NCBI RefSeq assembly: GCF_000566685.1
Contig: NZ_AZQN01000003.1
Location: 434,001 to 498,000 of the forward strand
Length of the DNA stretch: 64,000 bases
Direction of reading: 5' to 3'
Origin: Dyadobacter tibetensis Y620-1
GTDB taxonomy: Bacteria; Bacteroidota; Bacteroidia; Cytophagales; Spirosomataceae
The stretch's first letter is position 1; each line of letters opens with the position of its first letter. The notes under the pieces are model-generated. The model ran no database searches and had not been told where the DNA came from. It saw nothing but the letters and a program-made list of their open reading frames with translations. Below, piece by piece: positions 1 through 10,562 of this stretch. Made by a program: the position numbers and the translations under genes.

Positions 1-932
1 ACCAAAAGGAGTTGGAAAAACTGTTACAGTATGATTTGAATGCACTGTTAATGGATCTTAAAATAAGACTGGATAGCAGTAAAACGGATGGGAGCATTAT
101 CGTGGAAGACTTTAACGGGAGTCAGTATCTGAAAGAATCGGACGGTAAAGGGGGAGATTACGTAAGGGTTGACATCAATGGTGTACATATCAAATCGGAT
201 AGGGGTGCAGTTGCCGTGGAATCGGAAGAAGAAGAAGAAAAAGAAAATGGTGACTGGACAGACCATATGAATAAGGGACGTCACTTCTATAAAAAAGTAA
301 AGGGATCCAGTCCTCGGAAAGGATTCGATATTTCTCTGGGTTTCAATACCTATTCCAAAAACGAGTTAACACCTGGGTATACCAAAAGCGACTATGCCCT
401 ACGACCCTTCGGTTCGCGCTATGTGAAACTAGGCTACATAGCGAGCGGCCAATTGGTAAAATCGGAGAAGGTGGGTTTATTTCTCGATTTAGGAGCAGAT
501 TTTTCCTGGAATAACCTAATGTTTGAAAGTGATAAAACCATCATTAAAGGCGATGATCAGGTTCGTTACCAATCCGTCATCGATCAGAATGGGGCAGCTG
601 TTGAACTTAAAAAGAGCAAGCAGGTTTTACCTTATCTGAATGTTTCACTTATGCCTACATTATCTTTTTCTAATACTCTGGTCTCTTATGTCAGTGCAGG
701 CGTGTATGGTGGATACCGTTTAGGAGGTTATACCAAGGTACGTCAGGAAGGAACCAAAGATGTAGACAAGGTGCGGGCCGATTATTTCGTGAATGATTTG
801 CGATACGGTATATCGGCCGAAGTGGGCATCCGAAACTTCCTGAATTTATTTGTTCAGTACGATATCAATGATGTCTTTAAGGCGGACCATGGTCCTGCTG
901 TTCGAATGATAAATTTTGGAATCAAATTATAG
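1..932 (+). CDS. Outer-membrane beta-barrel protein, 5' end outside window
   Basis: The reading frame is already open at the left edge: codons before the TTG at position 12 are in frame without a stop, so this is the C-terminal part of a longer gene. About the first 100 visible residues are polar, with a run of acidic residues (EEEEEKE). The rest alternates hydrophobic and polar residues in amphipathic strands rich in Gly, Tyr and Phe, and ends in a hydrophobic strand with terminal Leu (INFGIKL), as in outer-membrane barrels of Bacteroidota. No enzyme motif is visible. Proteins of this build often sit beside anti-sigma factors, but the upstream neighbour is not visible. The family name is inference. 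Confidence 0.7.
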   Translation, partial: QKELEKLLQYDLNALLMDLKIRLDSSKTDGSIIVEDFNGSQYLKESDGKGGDYVRVDINGVHIKSDRGAVAVESEEEEEKENGDWTDHMNKGRHFYKKVKGSSPRKGFDISLGFNTYSKNELTPGYTKSDYALRPFGSRYVKLGYIASGQLVKSEKVGLFLDLGADFSWNNLMFESDKTIIKGDDQVRYQSVIDQNGAAVELKKSKQVLPYLNVSLMPTLSFSNTLVSYVSAGVYGGYRLGGYTKVRQEGTKDVDKVRADYFVNDLRYGISAEVGIRNFLNLFVQYDINDVFKADHGPAVRMINFGIKL

Positions 933-1101
933 TAGTATAAATATTTGTGAATCAATGTGATAATGGTCATATCAACGTTTTAAGAAAAAAAAGTTTAAAT
1001 TTTTTTCTTAAAACTGTTTGACAATATGAAAATTCAACCTAATTTTGCAGCTCCAAAAGTGAGACAAGAGGTTTTCACGGTTGTGTTGAAATATTGAAAA
1101 A

Positions 1102-1184
1102 GGGGGTGTACCAGAGTGGCCAAATGGGGCAGACTGTAAATCTGCTGGTGTATGCCTACGGTGGTTCGAATCCATCCGCCCCCA
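1102..1184 (+). tRNA. tRNA-Tyr (GTA)
   Basis: This is an 83-nt class II tRNA with a long variable arm. The 5' GGGGGTG pairs with 3' CGCCCCC (one G-T), the anticodon loop contains GTA (ACTGTAAAT), and the T loop is GGTTCGAATCC. The discriminator base is A and no CCA is encoded. It is the first tRNA of the cluster leading into tuf. Confidence 0.97.
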
Positions 1185-1243
1185 CAGTATATGCAAGCTT
1201 TAAGATTAGTTATACCAGTATCTAGTCATTGCATGTTACGATT

Positions 1244-1316
1244 GCGGAAGTAGCTCAGCTGGTAGAGCGATAGCCTTCCAAGCTATAGGTCGCGAGTTCG
1301 AACCTCGTCTTCCGCT
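1244..1316 (+). tRNA. tRNA-Gly (TCC)
   Basis: This is a 73-nt cloverleaf. The acceptor arms GCGGAAG and CTTCCGC pair perfectly, the anticodon TCC lies in CTTCCAA, and the T arm is GCGAGTTCGAACCTCGT. Discriminator T, no encoded CCA. It lies 59 nt after tRNA-Tyr. Confidence 0.97.
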
Positions 1317-1335
1317 CAATTTTAAAAGCACCGTC

Positions 1336-1384
1336 AAGCGATCAGCGAAAACATTCAATTCGAACCCTTTCGCTGATCGCTTTT
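1336..1384 (+). terminator. Intrinsic terminator after tRNA-Gly
   Basis: A 15-bp perfect inverted repeat (AAGCGATCAGCGAAA and its complement) surrounds a loop of about 17 nt and is followed by TTTTGG. The position just after tRNA-Gly suggests it ends the Tyr-Gly transcript. Confidence 0.75.
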
Positions 1385-1465
1385 GGTTGTTAAGGATAGC
1401 TGTCCTGGATTCAGGGTTTATCTGGTAGGTGTCTTTTGCTGATAGTGTTGCCAGAGTTTTTTGTT

Positions 1466-1726
<261 letters not shown>

Positions 1727-1843
1727 CATAAAAAATTTTGATTCCGATAGGGTCCAGTAAGTCCAAAGCGACTAGTCCCTATGTTGAGTCATTATATAGT
1801 GTTTAATAAATTCGTAATAACTTAATTTTAGCGTACTTAAGAC

Positions 1844-3031
1844 ATGGCAAAAGAGACGTTTGACCGCTCGAAACCCCACGTAAATATTGGTACTATCGGG
1901 CACGTTGACCACGGTAAAACTACCTTGACAGCGGCAATTACTACTGTATTGGCTAATCTAGGGTTGTCACAGAAACGTGATTTCTCTTCTATTGACAATG
2001 CACCTGAGGAAAAAGAGCGTGGTATTACCATTAATACATCACACGTAGAATACCAGACAGCAAATCGTCACTACGCACACGTTGACTGTCCAGGTCACGC
2101 GGATTATGTGAAGAACATGGTTACTGGTGCTGCGCAGATGGATGGAGCGATTATCGTGGTTGCGGCTACAGATGGTCCTATGCCACAGACTCGTGAGCAC
2201 ATTCTTTTGGCTCGTCAGGTAGGTGTACCTCAACTTGTTGTATTCATGAATAAAGTGGATATGGTTGATGACCCTGAGCTTCTTGAGCTTGTAGAAATGG
2301 AAATTCGTGAGCTATTGAGCTTCTACGAATATGATGGCGACAACATTCCTGTGATCCAAGGATCTGCCCTAGGTGGATTGAACGGAGAAGAGAAATGGGT
2401 TAAAACCATCGTGGATTTGATGGATGCTGTAGATAGCTACATTCCAATTCCTCCACGTATGACAGACCTTCCATTCTTGATGCCTGTTGAAGACGTATTC
2501 TCGATCACTGGTCGTGGTACTGTTGCAACTGGTCGTATCGAGCGTGGTGTGATTAACTCTGGAGATCCTGTAGATATCCTAGGTATGGGAGCTGAGAACT
2601 TGAAATCTACCGTAACAGGTGTGGAGATGTTCCGTAAGATCCTTGACCGTGGAGAAGCTGGTGACAACGTTGGTTTGTTGCTACGTGGTATTAACAAAGA
2701 GGATATCCGTCGTGGAATGGTAATCTGTAAGCCAGGTTCTGTGAAGCCTCATGCTGAGTTCAAAGGCGAGGTTTACGTACTTTCGAAAGAAGAAGGTGGA
2801 CGTCACACTCCTTTCTTTAACAAGTATCGCCCACAGTTCTACTTCCGTACTACGGACGTAACAGGTGAAATTACTCTTCCAGAAGGAGTTGAGATGGTTA
2901 TGCCTGGTGATAACATCACCATCAATGTAAAGTTGATCAACAAAATTGCTATGGAAAAAGGTCTTCGTTTCGCGATTCGTGAAGGTGGACGTACCGTAGG
3001 TGCTGGTCAGGTTACAGAGATTGCTGACTAA
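1844..3031 (+). CDS. tuf: Elongation factor Tu
   Basis: EF-Tu is the GTPase that brings aminoacyl-tRNA to the ribosomal A site. The 395-residue length is normal. G1 is GHVDHGKTT (residues 19-27), G3 is DCPGHADY (about 80-87), G4 is NKVD (about 135), and the GSAL G5 element follows near 173. Domains II and III follow without gaps, ending in a typical GAGQVTEI tail. The ATG start gives the canonical MAKETF N-terminus. It lies between tRNA-Thr and tRNA-Trp, upstream of secE-nusG, the tufB-type arrangement. A strong hairpin with a T run follows the stop. Confidence 0.99.
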   Translation: MAKETFDRSKPHVNIGTIGHVDHGKTTLTAAITTVLANLGLSQKRDFSSIDNAPEEKERGITINTSHVEYQTANRHYAHVDCPGHADYVKNMVTGAAQMDGAIIVVAATDGPMPQTREHILLARQVGVPQLVVFMNKVDMVDDPELLELVEMEIRELLSFYEYDGDNIPVIQGSALGGLNGEEKWVKTIVDLMDAVDSYIPIPPRMTDLPFLMPVEDVFSITGRGTVATGRIERGVINSGDPVDILGMGAENLKSTVTGVEMFRKILDRGEAGDNVGLLLRGINKEDIRRGMVICKPGSVKPHAEFKGEVYVLSKEEGGRHTPFFNKYRPQFYFRTTDVTGEITLPEGVEMVMPGDNITINVKLINKIAMEKGLRFAIREGGRTVGAGQVTEIAD

Positions 3032-3048
3032 TTCAAGATAAATAATTG

Positions 3049-3087
3049 AAAAACAAGTGCATTTCCTCTGAGGTGCACTTGTTTTTT
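3049..3087 (+). terminator. Terminator of tuf
   Basis: The inverted repeat AAACAAGTGCA / TGCACTTGTTT encloses a small CCTCTGAGG element and runs into six Ts. It lies 18 nt after the tuf stop. Confidence 0.85.
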
Positions 3088-3139
3088 ATAAGATATGTAA
3101 GTATCTTTGCAGCCCGAAACAATCGGATTGCGTCAAAAT

Positions 3140-3210
3140 ACGGGTGTAGTTCAAGGGTAGAATAGCGGTCTCCAAAACCGTTGATGGGAGTTCGAATCTC
3201 TCCACCCGTG
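3140..3210 (+). tRNA. tRNA-Trp (CCA)
   Basis: This is a 71-nt cloverleaf. Acceptor ACGGGTG pairs with CACCCGT, the anticodon CCA lies in CTCCAAAA, and the T arm is GGGAGTTCGAATCTCTC. Discriminator G. The next bases happen to read CCA, so the 3' CCA may be encoded here, unlike in the other tRNAs of this cluster. Confidence 0.96.
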
Positions 3211-3230
3211 CCAAAAAGTAAATAGGAAAC

Positions 3231-3422
3231 ATGGAAAAATTTACTTCGTTTATAAAAGCATCGTGGGAAGAAATCACCCAGCATGTGACGTGGCCTGGCT
3301 TCAAGGAGCTTCAGTCTAACACCACATTGGTGCTTGTAGGATCTCTTATTTTTGCCTTCGTGGTAGGCGTGATGGATCTTGTTTTTGAGAACGCCCTCAA
3401 ACTGTTTTATCAGTCTTTTTAA
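3231..3422 (+). CDS. secE: Preprotein translocase subunit SecE
   Basis: SecE stabilises the SecY channel in the inner membrane. At 63 residues it is the short, single-span form common outside Proteobacteria. An amphipathic N-terminal helix contains the family signature (SWEEITQHVTWPG), and one membrane segment follows (LVLVGSLIFAFVVGVMDLVF, about residues 33-52). It sits 20 nt after tRNA-Trp and 34 nt before nusG, the conserved secE-nusG-rplK order. Confidence 0.96.
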   Translation: MEKFTSFIKASWEEITQHVTWPGFKELQSNTTLVLVGSLIFAFVVGVMDLVFENALKLFYQSF

Positions 3423-3456
3423 AGGCTATTATTAAAGACAATCCCCCCAGTACGGT

Positions 3457-4011
3457 ATGAGTGGTCTAAATTGGTTTGTATTAAGAGCTGTGTCAGGGCA
3501 GGAGAAGAAGATCAAGTCCTACATAGAAAATGAAATTTCACGTCAGAACTTAACGGAACATGTTCCTCAAATTCTTATTCCTTCGGAGAAGATTTATGAG
3601 ATGCGTAACGGAAAGAAGCGGGTTCGTGAAAAGAATTTTTTTCCTGGATACATCATTATTTCGGCCGATCTTTCAAAAGGGGAGGTACTACACATTATCA
3701 CCAGCATTCCAGGGGTAATTGGATTTCTGGGTAATTCAGAAGGCAATTCCAAGGTTCCGGTGCCCTTGCGCCAGTCAGAAATCAACCGCATCTTAGGGAA
3801 GTTCGAAGAGGCCGATCAGGAAGAAGAAGCACCAAGCTTGTCCTTCTTGCAAGGTGAAACGGTTCAGGTGGTCGACGGTCCTTTCAGTGGCTTTATCGGC
3901 GTGGTTGAAGAGGTGTTCGATGAGAAAAAGAAACTCAATGTAGTTGTAAAAATATTCGGGCGTAATACACCCGTAGAACTTAGTTACGCACAAGTAGAAA
4001 AGGATAGTTGA
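3457..4011 (+). CDS. nusG: Transcription termination/antitermination protein NusG
   Basis: NusG binds RNA polymerase and links it to Rho or the ribosome. Its 184 residues comprise the NGN domain (WFVLRAVSGQEKKIKSYIE at the start, then FFPGYIII near residue 65) and a C-terminal KOW domain (VQVVDGPFSGFIGVVEEV, about 132-149). The protein is full length and the ATG start matches family members. It lies between secE and rplK in the conserved block, presumably co-transcribed with secE. Confidence 0.98.
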   Translation: MSGLNWFVLRAVSGQEKKIKSYIENEISRQNLTEHVPQILIPSEKIYEMRNGKKRVREKNFFPGYIIISADLSKGEVLHIITSIPGVIGFLGNSEGNSKVPVPLRQSEINRILGKFEEADQEEEAPSLSFLQGETVQVVDGPFSGFIGVVEEVFDEKKKLNVVVKIFGRNTPVELSYAQVEKDS

Positions 4012-4087
4012 GCGAATTAGCGGGCAGGGTAAGCTTCCACTTGCATGATACCGTTAACCATTCAATGAACCGACAAATTCCAAAACA

Positions 4088-4537
4088 ATGGCAAAAGAAA
4101 TAAGTGGATACGTCAAACTACAGGTAAAGGGTGGCCAAGCCAATCCTTCTCCTCCAATTGGACCTGCATTAGGTGCCAAGGGTTTGAATATCATGGAGTT
4201 TTGCAAGCAATTCAATGGCCGTACCCAGGATAAAATGGGTGTGGTATTGCCGGTAGTTATTACATACTATAAGGATAAGTCTTTTGACTTCGTCATTAAG
4301 ACCCCCCCGGCCGCAATTTTGCTTCTAGATGCATCAAAAGTAAAATCTGGTTCGGCTCAGCCTAACCGTGTAAAAGTTGGTTCCGTATCATGGGATCAGG
4401 TGCGCACGATTGCTGAAACAAAGATGCCGGATCTTAACTGTTTTACAATTGATTCAGCGATGAAAATGATTGCGGGAACGGCTCGTAGTATGGGTATTAC
4501 TGTAGCAGGCAAAGCCCCGTGGGAAGAAAACAACTAA
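4088..4537 (+). CDS. rplK: Large ribosomal subunit protein uL11
   Basis: L11 forms the GTPase-associated centre with 23S rRNA and the L10-L7/L12 stalk. The 149-residue length is normal for the family. The N-terminal domain has the signature [15 protein letters not shown] (about residues 15-29), and the C-terminal RNA-binding domain ends with the conserved [10 protein letters not shown]. It is followed after 30 nt by rplA. Transcribed with nusG and the other stalk genes. Confidence 0.98.
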   Translation: MAKEISGYVKLQVKGGQANPSPPIGPALGAKGLNIMEFCKQFNGRTQDKMGVVLPVVITYYKDKSFDFVIKTPPAAILLLDASKVKSGSAQPNRVKVGSVSWDQVRTIAETKMPDLNCFTIDSAMKMIAGTARSMGITVAGKAPWEENN

Positions 4538-4567
4538 GCGTATAATTTGCGCTAAAGAAAAAAAGAC

Positions 4568-5266
4568 ATGGGAAAACTGACCAAAAAGCAAAAAGAAGCT
4601 CTTTCGAAATTCGACGCAGAACAAGCTTATTCGCTTGAACAAGCAGCGGATGTACTGAAGACGATTTCCTATACTAAATTTGATTCTTCTGTAGATATCG
4701 ACGTTCGTTTGGGCGTAGATCCTCGGAAAGCAGATCAGATGGTGCGTGGTGTGGTAACACTCCCCCACGGTACTGGTAAAAACGTTCGTGTACTTGTTTT
4801 GTGTACTCCTGATAAGGAGGAAGAAGCGAAAGAAGCCGGAGCAGAATATGTAGGTCTTGACGAATATATCCAAAAGATAGAGCAAGGCTGGACCGACATT
4901 GACGTGATCATCACTATGCCTAGTGTAATGGCAAAGGTGGGTAGGTTAGGTAAGGTATTAGGTCCTCGTGGATTGATGCCAAATCCTAAATCGGGTACTG
5001 TTACACCTGAAGTTGGTAAAGCGGTAAAAGAAGTAAAAGCTGGTAAAATCGACTTTAAAGTCGACAAAACAGGAATTATTCATGCAAGTGTTGGAAAGGT
5101 TTCTTTTGGAACCGAGCAACTTGCACAGAACGCACAAGAAGTACTCAATACGTTAATTCGTTTGAAGCCTTCTTCAGCCAAAGGTACCTATGTAAAGAGC
5201 ATTCACTTGTCTAGCACGATGAGCCCGGGTGTTACTATTGATAAAAACACGATTCCAGGATTATAA
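4568..5266 (+). CDS. rplA: Large ribosomal subunit protein uL1
   Basis: L1 builds the mobile L1 stalk at the E site and, in other bacteria, represses its own operon by binding its mRNA. The length is 232 residues. Motifs include the central [16 protein letters not shown] (about residues 135-150) and the C-terminal LSSTMSPGV. The stop codon is separated from the rplJ ATG by only one base, so the two are probably translationally coupled. Autoregulation is known for the family; no leader structure was established here. Confidence 0.98.
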   Translation: MGKLTKKQKEALSKFDAEQAYSLEQAADVLKTISYTKFDSSVDIDVRLGVDPRKADQMVRGVVTLPHGTGKNVRVLVLCTPDKEEEAKEAGAEYVGLDEYIQKIEQGWTDIDVIITMPSVMAKVGRLGKVLGPRGLMPNPKSGTVTPEVGKAVKEVKAGKIDFKVDKTGIIHASVGKVSFGTEQLAQNAQEVLNTLIRLKPSSAKGTYVKSIHLSSTMSPGVTIDKNTIPGL

Positions 5267-5267
5267 T

Positions 5268-5801
5268 ATGACACGGGAAGAGAAATCATTAATTATTGAC
5301 GAACTGAGTCAGAAATTCTCGAACACGCCATACTTTTACATTACTTCTGCGGCAGGAATGTCTGTAGGTGAGGTAAATGTCCTTCGGGGCCTATGCTTCG
5401 AGAAAGGTATCGAGTATCGCGTAGTAAAGAACACCCTGATTAAGAAAGCGCTAGAAACATTAGAAACAGATTATACCCCCTTCGATGCAGAAGTGTTGAA
5501 AGGATTCTCTGGGATAATGTTTCACCCGGAGTCAGGTAAAGTTCCTGCACAGCTGATCAAAGAATTCAAGAAGAAAACAGGTTCGGATAAACTCAAGTTC
5601 AAAGGAGCTTCTGTAGATTCCTCAGTTTTCGTTGGCGAAGCCCAGCTTGAAGTCCTTACCACCCTGAAATCAAAGCAGGAATTGGTTGGAGATGTGATCG
5701 CATTGTTGCAATCGCCTGCTAAAAATGTTATCGGTGCCCTTTCGAGTGGCGGTAGCAAATTGGCTGGTATCATCAAGACTTTGTCTGAGAAAGAAGACTA
5801 A
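5268..5801 (+). CDS. rplJ: Large ribosomal subunit protein uL10
   Basis: L10 is the stalk base that carries L7/L12 dimers. The ATG at 5268 (MTREEKS) is chosen rather than an upstream in-frame codon inside rplA because it gives the usual N-terminus and starts one base after the rplA stop; the product is 177 residues. The RNA-binding N-terminal domain contains FYITSAAGMSVGEV and YRVVKNTLIKKAL, and the C-terminal helix that binds L7/L12 ends GGSKLAGIIKTLSEKED. Confidence 0.97.
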   Translation: MTREEKSLIIDELSQKFSNTPYFYITSAAGMSVGEVNVLRGLCFEKGIEYRVVKNTLIKKALETLETDYTPFDAEVLKGFSGIMFHPESGKVPAQLIKEFKKKTGSDKLKFKGASVDSSVFVGEAQLEVLTTLKSKQELVGDVIALLQSPAKNVIGALSSGGSKLAGIIKTLSEKED

Positions 5802-5811
5802 TATCATTAGA

Positions 5812-5857
5812 AACCGGGTTGAGCTCCCCGGGGTTTATTTAAACAGAGCTCTTTTTT
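5812..5857 (+). terminator. Possible attenuator between rplJ and rplL
   Basis: A compact GC-rich structure (AAACCGGG pairing with a CCCGGGGTTT-type strand, plus GAGCTC at 5821 and again at 5846) is followed by six Ts at 5852-5857. Its place between rplJ and rplL fits partial termination, or processing that adjusts the L10:L12 ratio. The alternative pairings are not resolved, so the role is inference. Confidence 0.45.
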
Positions 5858-5895
5858 AATCATTCTATTGTATAATCACAAAATCAAAAATAAAA

Positions 5896-6279
5896 ATGGC
5901 AGATTTGAAAGCTTTCGCGGAACAGCTTGTTAACCTAACGGTTAAAGAAGTGAACGAATTGGCTACAATTCTTAAGGACGAGTACGGCATTGAACCAGCA
6001 GCAGCTGGTGCAGTGATGATGGCAGGTCCTGCTGGTGGTGCTGGTGAAGGCGCTGCTGTAGAAGAAAAATCATCTTTTGATGTTATCTTGAAGTCAGCCG
6101 GTGCTGGTAAACTTGCAGTTGTAAAATTAGTGAAAGACCTTACTGGCCTTGGCTTGAAAGAAGCTAAAGAACTAGTTGACGGTGCTCCTAAGGCCGTTAA
6201 AGAAGGAGTTGCTAAAGACGAAGCGGAAGCTTTGAAAAAACAACTTGAAGAAGCTGGTGCTGAAGTAGAGGTTAAGTAA
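5896..6279 (+). CDS. rplL: Large ribosomal subunit protein bL12 (L7/L12)
   Basis: L7/L12 forms the flexible stalk that recruits translation factors. The 127-residue acidic protein has an N-terminal dimerisation helix ([16 protein letters not shown]), an Ala/Gly-rich hinge (about residues 36-56) and the C-terminal factor-binding domain with [20 protein letters not shown]. Length and order are typical. A hairpin follows within 70 nt, before rpoB. Confidence 0.98.
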   Translation: MADLKAFAEQLVNLTVKEVNELATILKDEYGIEPAAAGAVMMAGPAGGAGEGAAVEEKSSFDVILKSAGAGKLAVVKLVKDLTGLGLKEAKELVDGAPKAVKEGVAKDEAEALKKQLEEAGAEVEVK

Positions 6280-6314
6280 TTGACACTACAGGTTTCAATA
6301 CCTTCGATATAACC

Positions 6315-6347
6315 GAGAATAGGCCTGGCTTTCAGTCAGGTCTATTC
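6315..6347 (+). terminator. Hairpin after rplL
   Basis: An inverted repeat (AGAATAGGCCTGG ... TCAGGTCTATTCT, one G-T) precedes a modest T-rich stretch (TTATTTGCATTTT). In this position a partial terminator that lowers rpoBC expression relative to rplJL is plausible but unproven. Confidence 0.5.
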
Positions 6348-6623
6348 TTATTTGCATTTTAAAATTTGGCCTCTCTCTTCTTGGTCCAAATAAATCCCAT
6401 TGGCGTTCAGGCCCTAGTATCGTAGCCTGTGCTGCCTTTCTTCCAAGATTGGTCGATCCGAGACACTTCTTTACTCGTAGAAAAGAAGCATAGGGATGAC
6501 CCATCATTAGTTCTCTACGAGGCAATACGATTGCGGTTTTAAACTAATTTGCACAACGGCGTGTTGTATATTGCTACCTCTACGCTTTGTTTTTTGTTCT
6601 GTTAACCCAAATCAAACATAGCC
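6348..6623 (+). other. rplL-rpoB intergenic leader
   Basis: This is about 276 non-coding bases. I see no convincing ORF or RNA gene. The stretch is presumably the rpoB 5' leader. No Shine-Dalgarno sequence precedes the TTG at 6624. Confidence 0.4.
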
Positions 6624-9600
6624 TTGGCTACACAAATAATACCCAGAAAAAAATTTTCCAGAATCAATCCGATTCTCGATTATCCAGACCTTTTAGGAAT
6701 TCAGGTTCAATCTTTCCGCGATTTCTTTAGCCTTGACACTTCTGTCGAAGACCGTTCAGGCGAGGGATTGTACAAAGTTTTTGCCGAAAACTTCCCCATT
6801 GCTGACTCTCGCGATAACTTCGTTTTGGAGTTTATCGACTACCTTCTTGAGCCACCTAAGTATTCCGTCGATGAGTCTATTGACCGTGGACTTACTTATG
6901 CTGTGCCTCTAAAGGCTAAGTTACGACTGATCTGTAACGACGCCGATCATGAAGAATTCGAGACCATCGAACAGGAAGTTTTCCTAGGAAATATTCCTTA
7001 TATGACCGAGCGTGGATCCTTCGTGATCAATGGTGCTGAACGCGTTATCGTTTCTCAGCTTCACCGCTCCCCGGGTGTGTTCTTCTCTATGAGTAAGCAT
7101 ACCAACGGTTCTAAACTTTATTCTGCTCGTATCATACCTTTTAAAGGTTCATGGATCGAGTTCTCTACCGATGTAAATAACGTGATGTACGCTTACATCG
7201 ATCGGAAGAAAAAATTCCCTGTAACTACCCTGTTGCGGGCTATTGGTTTTGGTTCCGATAAAGATATACTTGACTTATTCGGTCTATCAGAAGAAATTAC
7301 CGCTACGCCTAGCAATCTTAAGAAAGCAGTGGGGCGCCGGTTGGCAGCGCGGGTATTACGTACCTGGACTGAAGATTTCGTAGATGAAGATACTGGAGAA
7401 GTAGTATCGATTCAGAGAAACGAAGTGCTTCTGGAGCGTGATTCTACCATCCAGCCCGAAGATATTGAGATTATCGTTGAATCGGGTCAGAAATCTGTCA
7501 TCCTGCATAAGGAAGACATGAATGTGGCCGATTATAATATTATCTATAATACGCTGCAAAAGGATAGCTCCAACTCCGATAAGGAAGCTGTTGAGCAGAT
7601 ATATCGTCAATTACGTAACGCAGAGGCTCCAGATGAGCAAACTGCACGTGATGTAATTCAAAGCCTATTCTTTAGCGACAAACGCTATGACCTAGGGGAT
7701 GTAGGTCGGTACCGTATCAACAAGAAATTGGGTTCTGATACCAGCCTGGATGTTCGGGTGTTGACCACTGGAGATATTGTCTCTATTGTGAAATACCTGA
7801 TTGGACTGATCAACGCCAAAGCCGTTGTCGATGATATTGATCACCTTTCCAACCGTCGTGTTCGTACGGTAGGCGAGCAGCTTTACGCTCAGTTTGGTGT
7901 TGGTTTGGCACGTATGGCACGTACCATCAAAGAAAGAATGAATGTTCGGGATAATGAGGACTTCAAGCCTGTCGATCTGATCAATGCCCGTACTCTATCG
8001 TCGGTGATTAACTCATTCTTTGGTACCAACCAGCTTTCGCAGTTTATGGATCAGACCAACCCTTTGGCTGAAATTACCCATAAACGTCGTATGTCCGCAC
8101 TTGGACCGGGTGGTCTTTCTCGAGAAAGAGCCGGTTTTGAGGTACGTGACGTTCACTATACCCATTACGGACGACTGTGTACGATTGAGACTCCTGAAGG
8201 TCCTAATATTGGACTGATTTCTTCCCTATGTGTATTTGCAAAAGTAAATGGCATGGGCTTTATCGAAACTCCCTACCGGGTTATCGATGGGTCAGGTAAG
8301 TTGACTAAGGAGTTGATTTATATGACTGCCGAAGAAGAAGATTCTAAATATATTGCCCAGGCTAATGCTTCGGTCGATGCAGAAGGGAACTTTACGGTAG
8401 AAAAAATTAAAACCCGTTTTGAAGGGGACTTCCCCATGGTTGATCCAGCCCAAGCTTCCTATATGGACGTTGCGGCTAACCAGATCGTTTCGGTAGCAGC
8501 CTCTTTGATTCCTTTCTTGGAGCACGATGATGCGAACCGGGCCTTGATGGGATCTAATATGCAGCGCCAAGGTGTTCCTTTGTTACGTCCTCAGGCTCCT
8601 ATTGTAGGGACCGGCCTGGAGAAGCGCGTAGCGATGGATTCCCGTGCTTTGGTGGTAGCAGAAGGAGATGGGGAAATTGAATTCGTAGATGCGACCAAGA
8701 TCGTTGTGAAGTACGACCGTACTGACGCCGATCGTCTGGTAAGCTTCATTGATGATAGCGTTTCATACAGCCTTGTGAAGTTCCGTCGCACCAACCAGGA
8801 TACTTGTTTGAACTTACAACCGATGGTGTTGAAGGGGCAGAAAGTGAAGAAGGGTGATCCGCTTTGTCAGGGATACGGTACCGAAGGCGGTGAACTTGCC
8901 TTGGGTCGTAACTTACTTGTGGCCTTCATGCCTTGGCAGGGATATAACTTTGAGGATGCGATTGTGATTTCTGAGAAGGTGGTTCGTGACGATATTTTCA
9001 CATCGATCCATATTGAAGAATTTGAACTGGAAGTTCGTGATACCAAACGTGGAGAAGAAGAATTAACGGCGGAGATTCCTAACGTGAGTGAGGAAACCGT
9101 TAAAAATCTTGACGAAAATGGTATCGTACAAGTGGGTACTGAAATCAAAGAAGGGGATATTTTGATTGGTAAAATCACCCCGAAAGGAGAATCGGATCCT
9201 ACTCCTGAAGAGAAGTTGTTGCGGGCCATCTTTGGAGACAAAGCGGGCGATGTGAAAGATGCTTCCAAAAAGGCACCTCCTTCGATGAAGGGCGTGGTTA
9301 TCGATACCAAATTGTTCTCTCGTCCTACCAAGGAGGAGCGTGCTAAGCATAAGGACGAGCTCCGTCTGTTAATGAAAAAATATGGTCGTGATCTTACTGC
9401 ACTTCGTGGCCGTGTAATTGAAAAGTTGGTACAACTTGTAGACGGTGCTACAAGCCAAGGAGTGAAGCATAAGTTTGGCGATGAGCTGATTAGCCAGGGC
9501 ATGAAGTTCAATGTGAGAAATATCTCTGAGAACTTATTCCCAGCCAACAACCCATACCGTGATGAGAGCCAATATGCCGTAGCCGAAGAGGTAAACCTTA

Positions 9601-10484
9601 TTGGTGATGTATTGACTGATAACTGGACGGAAGATCCGCAGGTAAATCAGCAAGTATCCTTGGTATTGAAAAATTACCTAAATGCTCGTAGTGAATTGAT
9701 GGGACGCTTTAAGCGTGATCGCTTCGCTCTTGAAGTAGGTGATGAACTCCCTGCAGGAATCGTAAAACTTGCGAAAGTCTACGTGGCTAAGAAACGTAAG
9801 CTGAAAGTAGGGGATAAGATGGCGGGTCGTCACGGAAACAAGGGGGTAGTTGCCCGTATTGTTCGCGATGAAGATATGCCATTCCTGGAAGATGGAACGC
9901 CGGTGAACATCGTGTTGAACCCACTAGGGGTACCTTCTCGTATGAACATCGGACAGATCTATGAAACCATTCTTGCCTGGGCCGGTCTTAAGCTGGGTCG
10001 TCGCTATGCGACACCAATTTTTGATGGTGCTACCGAAGAGGAGGTTGCGGCTGAACTTGCTGAGGCTGGACTGCCAGAATGGGGACGTACTTATCTGTAC
10101 AACGGTTTGACCGGTGATAAATTCGATCAGCCTGTTACGGTAGGTCTGATGTACATGATGAAACTTGGTCACTTAGTAGACGACAAAATGCACGCCCGTT
10201 CTATTGGGCCCTACTCGCTCATTACGCAGCAGCCGTTGGGTGGTAAGGCACAGTTTGGAGGTCAGCGTTTTGGAGAAATGGAAGTGTGGGCGCTCGAAGC
10301 ATTCGGTGCATCCCATATCCTTCAGGAAATTCTTACCGTAAAATCCGATGATGTAGTAGGCCGCGCCAAAGCATACGAAGCCATCGTGAAAGGAGAGAAC
10401 CTTCCGAAACCCAATATTCCGGAGTCATTCAACGTACTGGTTCACGAACTTCGTGGATTGGCATTGGAGATTACACTGGACTAA
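6624..10484 (+). CDS. rpoB: DNA-directed RNA polymerase subunit beta
   Basis: This is the catalytic beta subunit, 1286 residues, full length. Visible motifs are the rifampicin region [15 protein letters not shown]...[14 protein letters not shown], the [14 protein letters not shown] segment, and the C-terminal [21 protein letters not shown]. The residues usually mutated in rifampicin resistance (Asp in FMDQ, His in THKRR, Ser in MSALG) are all the sensitive type. The frame starts with TTG ([16 protein letters not shown]); no in-frame ATG upstream gives a better N-terminus, so the start is unusual but probably right. It is followed by rpoC after 78 nt. Confidence 0.98.
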   Translation: MATQIIPRKKFSRINPILDYPDLLGIQVQSFRDFFSLDTSVEDRSGEGLYKVFAENFPIADSRDNFVLEFIDYLLEPPKYSVDESIDRGLTYAVPLKAKLRLICNDADHEEFETIEQEVFLGNIPYMTERGSFVINGAERVIVSQLHRSPGVFFSMSKHTNGSKLYSARIIPFKGSWIEFSTDVNNVMYAYIDRKKKFPVTTLLRAIGFGSDKDILDLFGLSEEITATPSNLKKAVGRRLAARVLRTWTEDFVDEDTGEVVSIQRNEVLLERDSTIQPEDIEIIVESGQKSVILHKEDMNVADYNIIYNTLQKDSSNSDKEAVEQIYRQLRNAEAPDEQTARDVIQSLFFSDKRYDLGDVGRYRINKKLGSDTSLDVRVLTTGDIVSIVKYLIGLINAKAVVDDIDHLSNRRVRTVGEQLYAQFGVGLARMARTIKERMNVRDNEDFKPVDLINARTLSSVINSFFGTNQLSQFMDQTNPLAEITHKRRMSALGPGGLSRERAGFEVRDVHYTHYGRLCTIETPEGPNIGLISSLCVFAKVNGMGFIETPYRVIDGSGKLTKELIYMTAEEEDSKYIAQANASVDAEGNFTVEKIKTRFEGDFPMVDPAQASYMDVAANQIVSVAASLIPFLEHDDANRALMGSNMQRQGVPLLRPQAPIVGTGLEKRVAMDSRALVVAEGDGEIEFVDATKIVVKYDRTDADRLVSFIDDSVSYSLVKFRRTNQDTCLNLQPMVLKGQKVKKGDPLCQGYGTEGGELALGRNLLVAFMPWQGYNFEDAIVISEKVVRDDIFTSIHIEEFELEVRDTKRGEEELTAEIPNVSEETVKNLDENGIVQVGTEIKEGDILIGKITPKGESDPTPEEKLLRAIFGDKAGDVKDASKKAPPSMKGVVIDTKLFSRPTKEERAKHKDELRLLMKKYGRDLTALRGRVIEKLVQLVDGATSQGVKHKFGDELISQGMKFNVRNISENLFPANNPYRDESQYAVAEEVNLIGDVLTDNWTEDPQVNQQVSLVLKNYLNARSELMGRFKRDRFALEVGDELPAGIVKLAKVYVAKKRKLKVGDKMAGRHGNKGVVARIVRDEDMPFLEDGTPVNIVLNPLGVPSRMNIGQIYETILAWAGLKLGRRYATPIFDGATEEEVAAELAEAGLPEWGRTYLYNGLTGDKFDQPVTVGLMYMMKLGHLVDDKMHARSIGPYSLITQQPLGGKAQFGGQRFGEMEVWALEAFGASHILQEILTVKSDDVVGRAKAYEAIVKGENLPKPNIPESFNVLVHELRGLALEITLD

Positions 10485-10494
10485 TTTTTAGTCG

Positions 10495-10512
10495 TGGCGC
10501 CGAAAGGCGCCA
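10495..10512 (+). other. GAAA-tetraloop hairpin between rpoB and rpoC
   Basis: A perfect 7-bp stem TGGCGCC-GAAA-GGCGCCA starts 11 nt after the rpoB stop, with no T run after it. It could be an mRNA processing or stability element rather than a terminator. Confidence 0.55.
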
Positions 10513-10562
10513 AGAAATGAAATCTATTTGAGTTTCGACTAACAGACAAACGACTTTTTATT

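Noticed and set aside
1008..1196. Minus-strand ORF of 62 codons (HILWGRMDSNHRRHTPADL...)
   Set aside because: It is the antisense of tRNA-Tyr; this spurious translation is familiar from many genomes.
3211..3213. Encoded CCA end for tRNA-Trp
   Set aside because: The bases are CCA, but the other tRNAs here lack it and an A-rich stretch follows, so chance is likely; it is not included in the tRNA span.
3033..3304. Two minus-strand ORFs across tRNA-Trp and the start of secE
   Set aside because: They overlap a certain tRNA and the tuf terminator and have no coding character.
8867..9550. Long minus-strand ORF (227 codons) inside rpoB
   Set aside because: It is a shadow of rpoB codon bias; it is Ser/Phe-rich and rpoB is certain. 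The same applies to the minus-strand ORFs inside rpoC.
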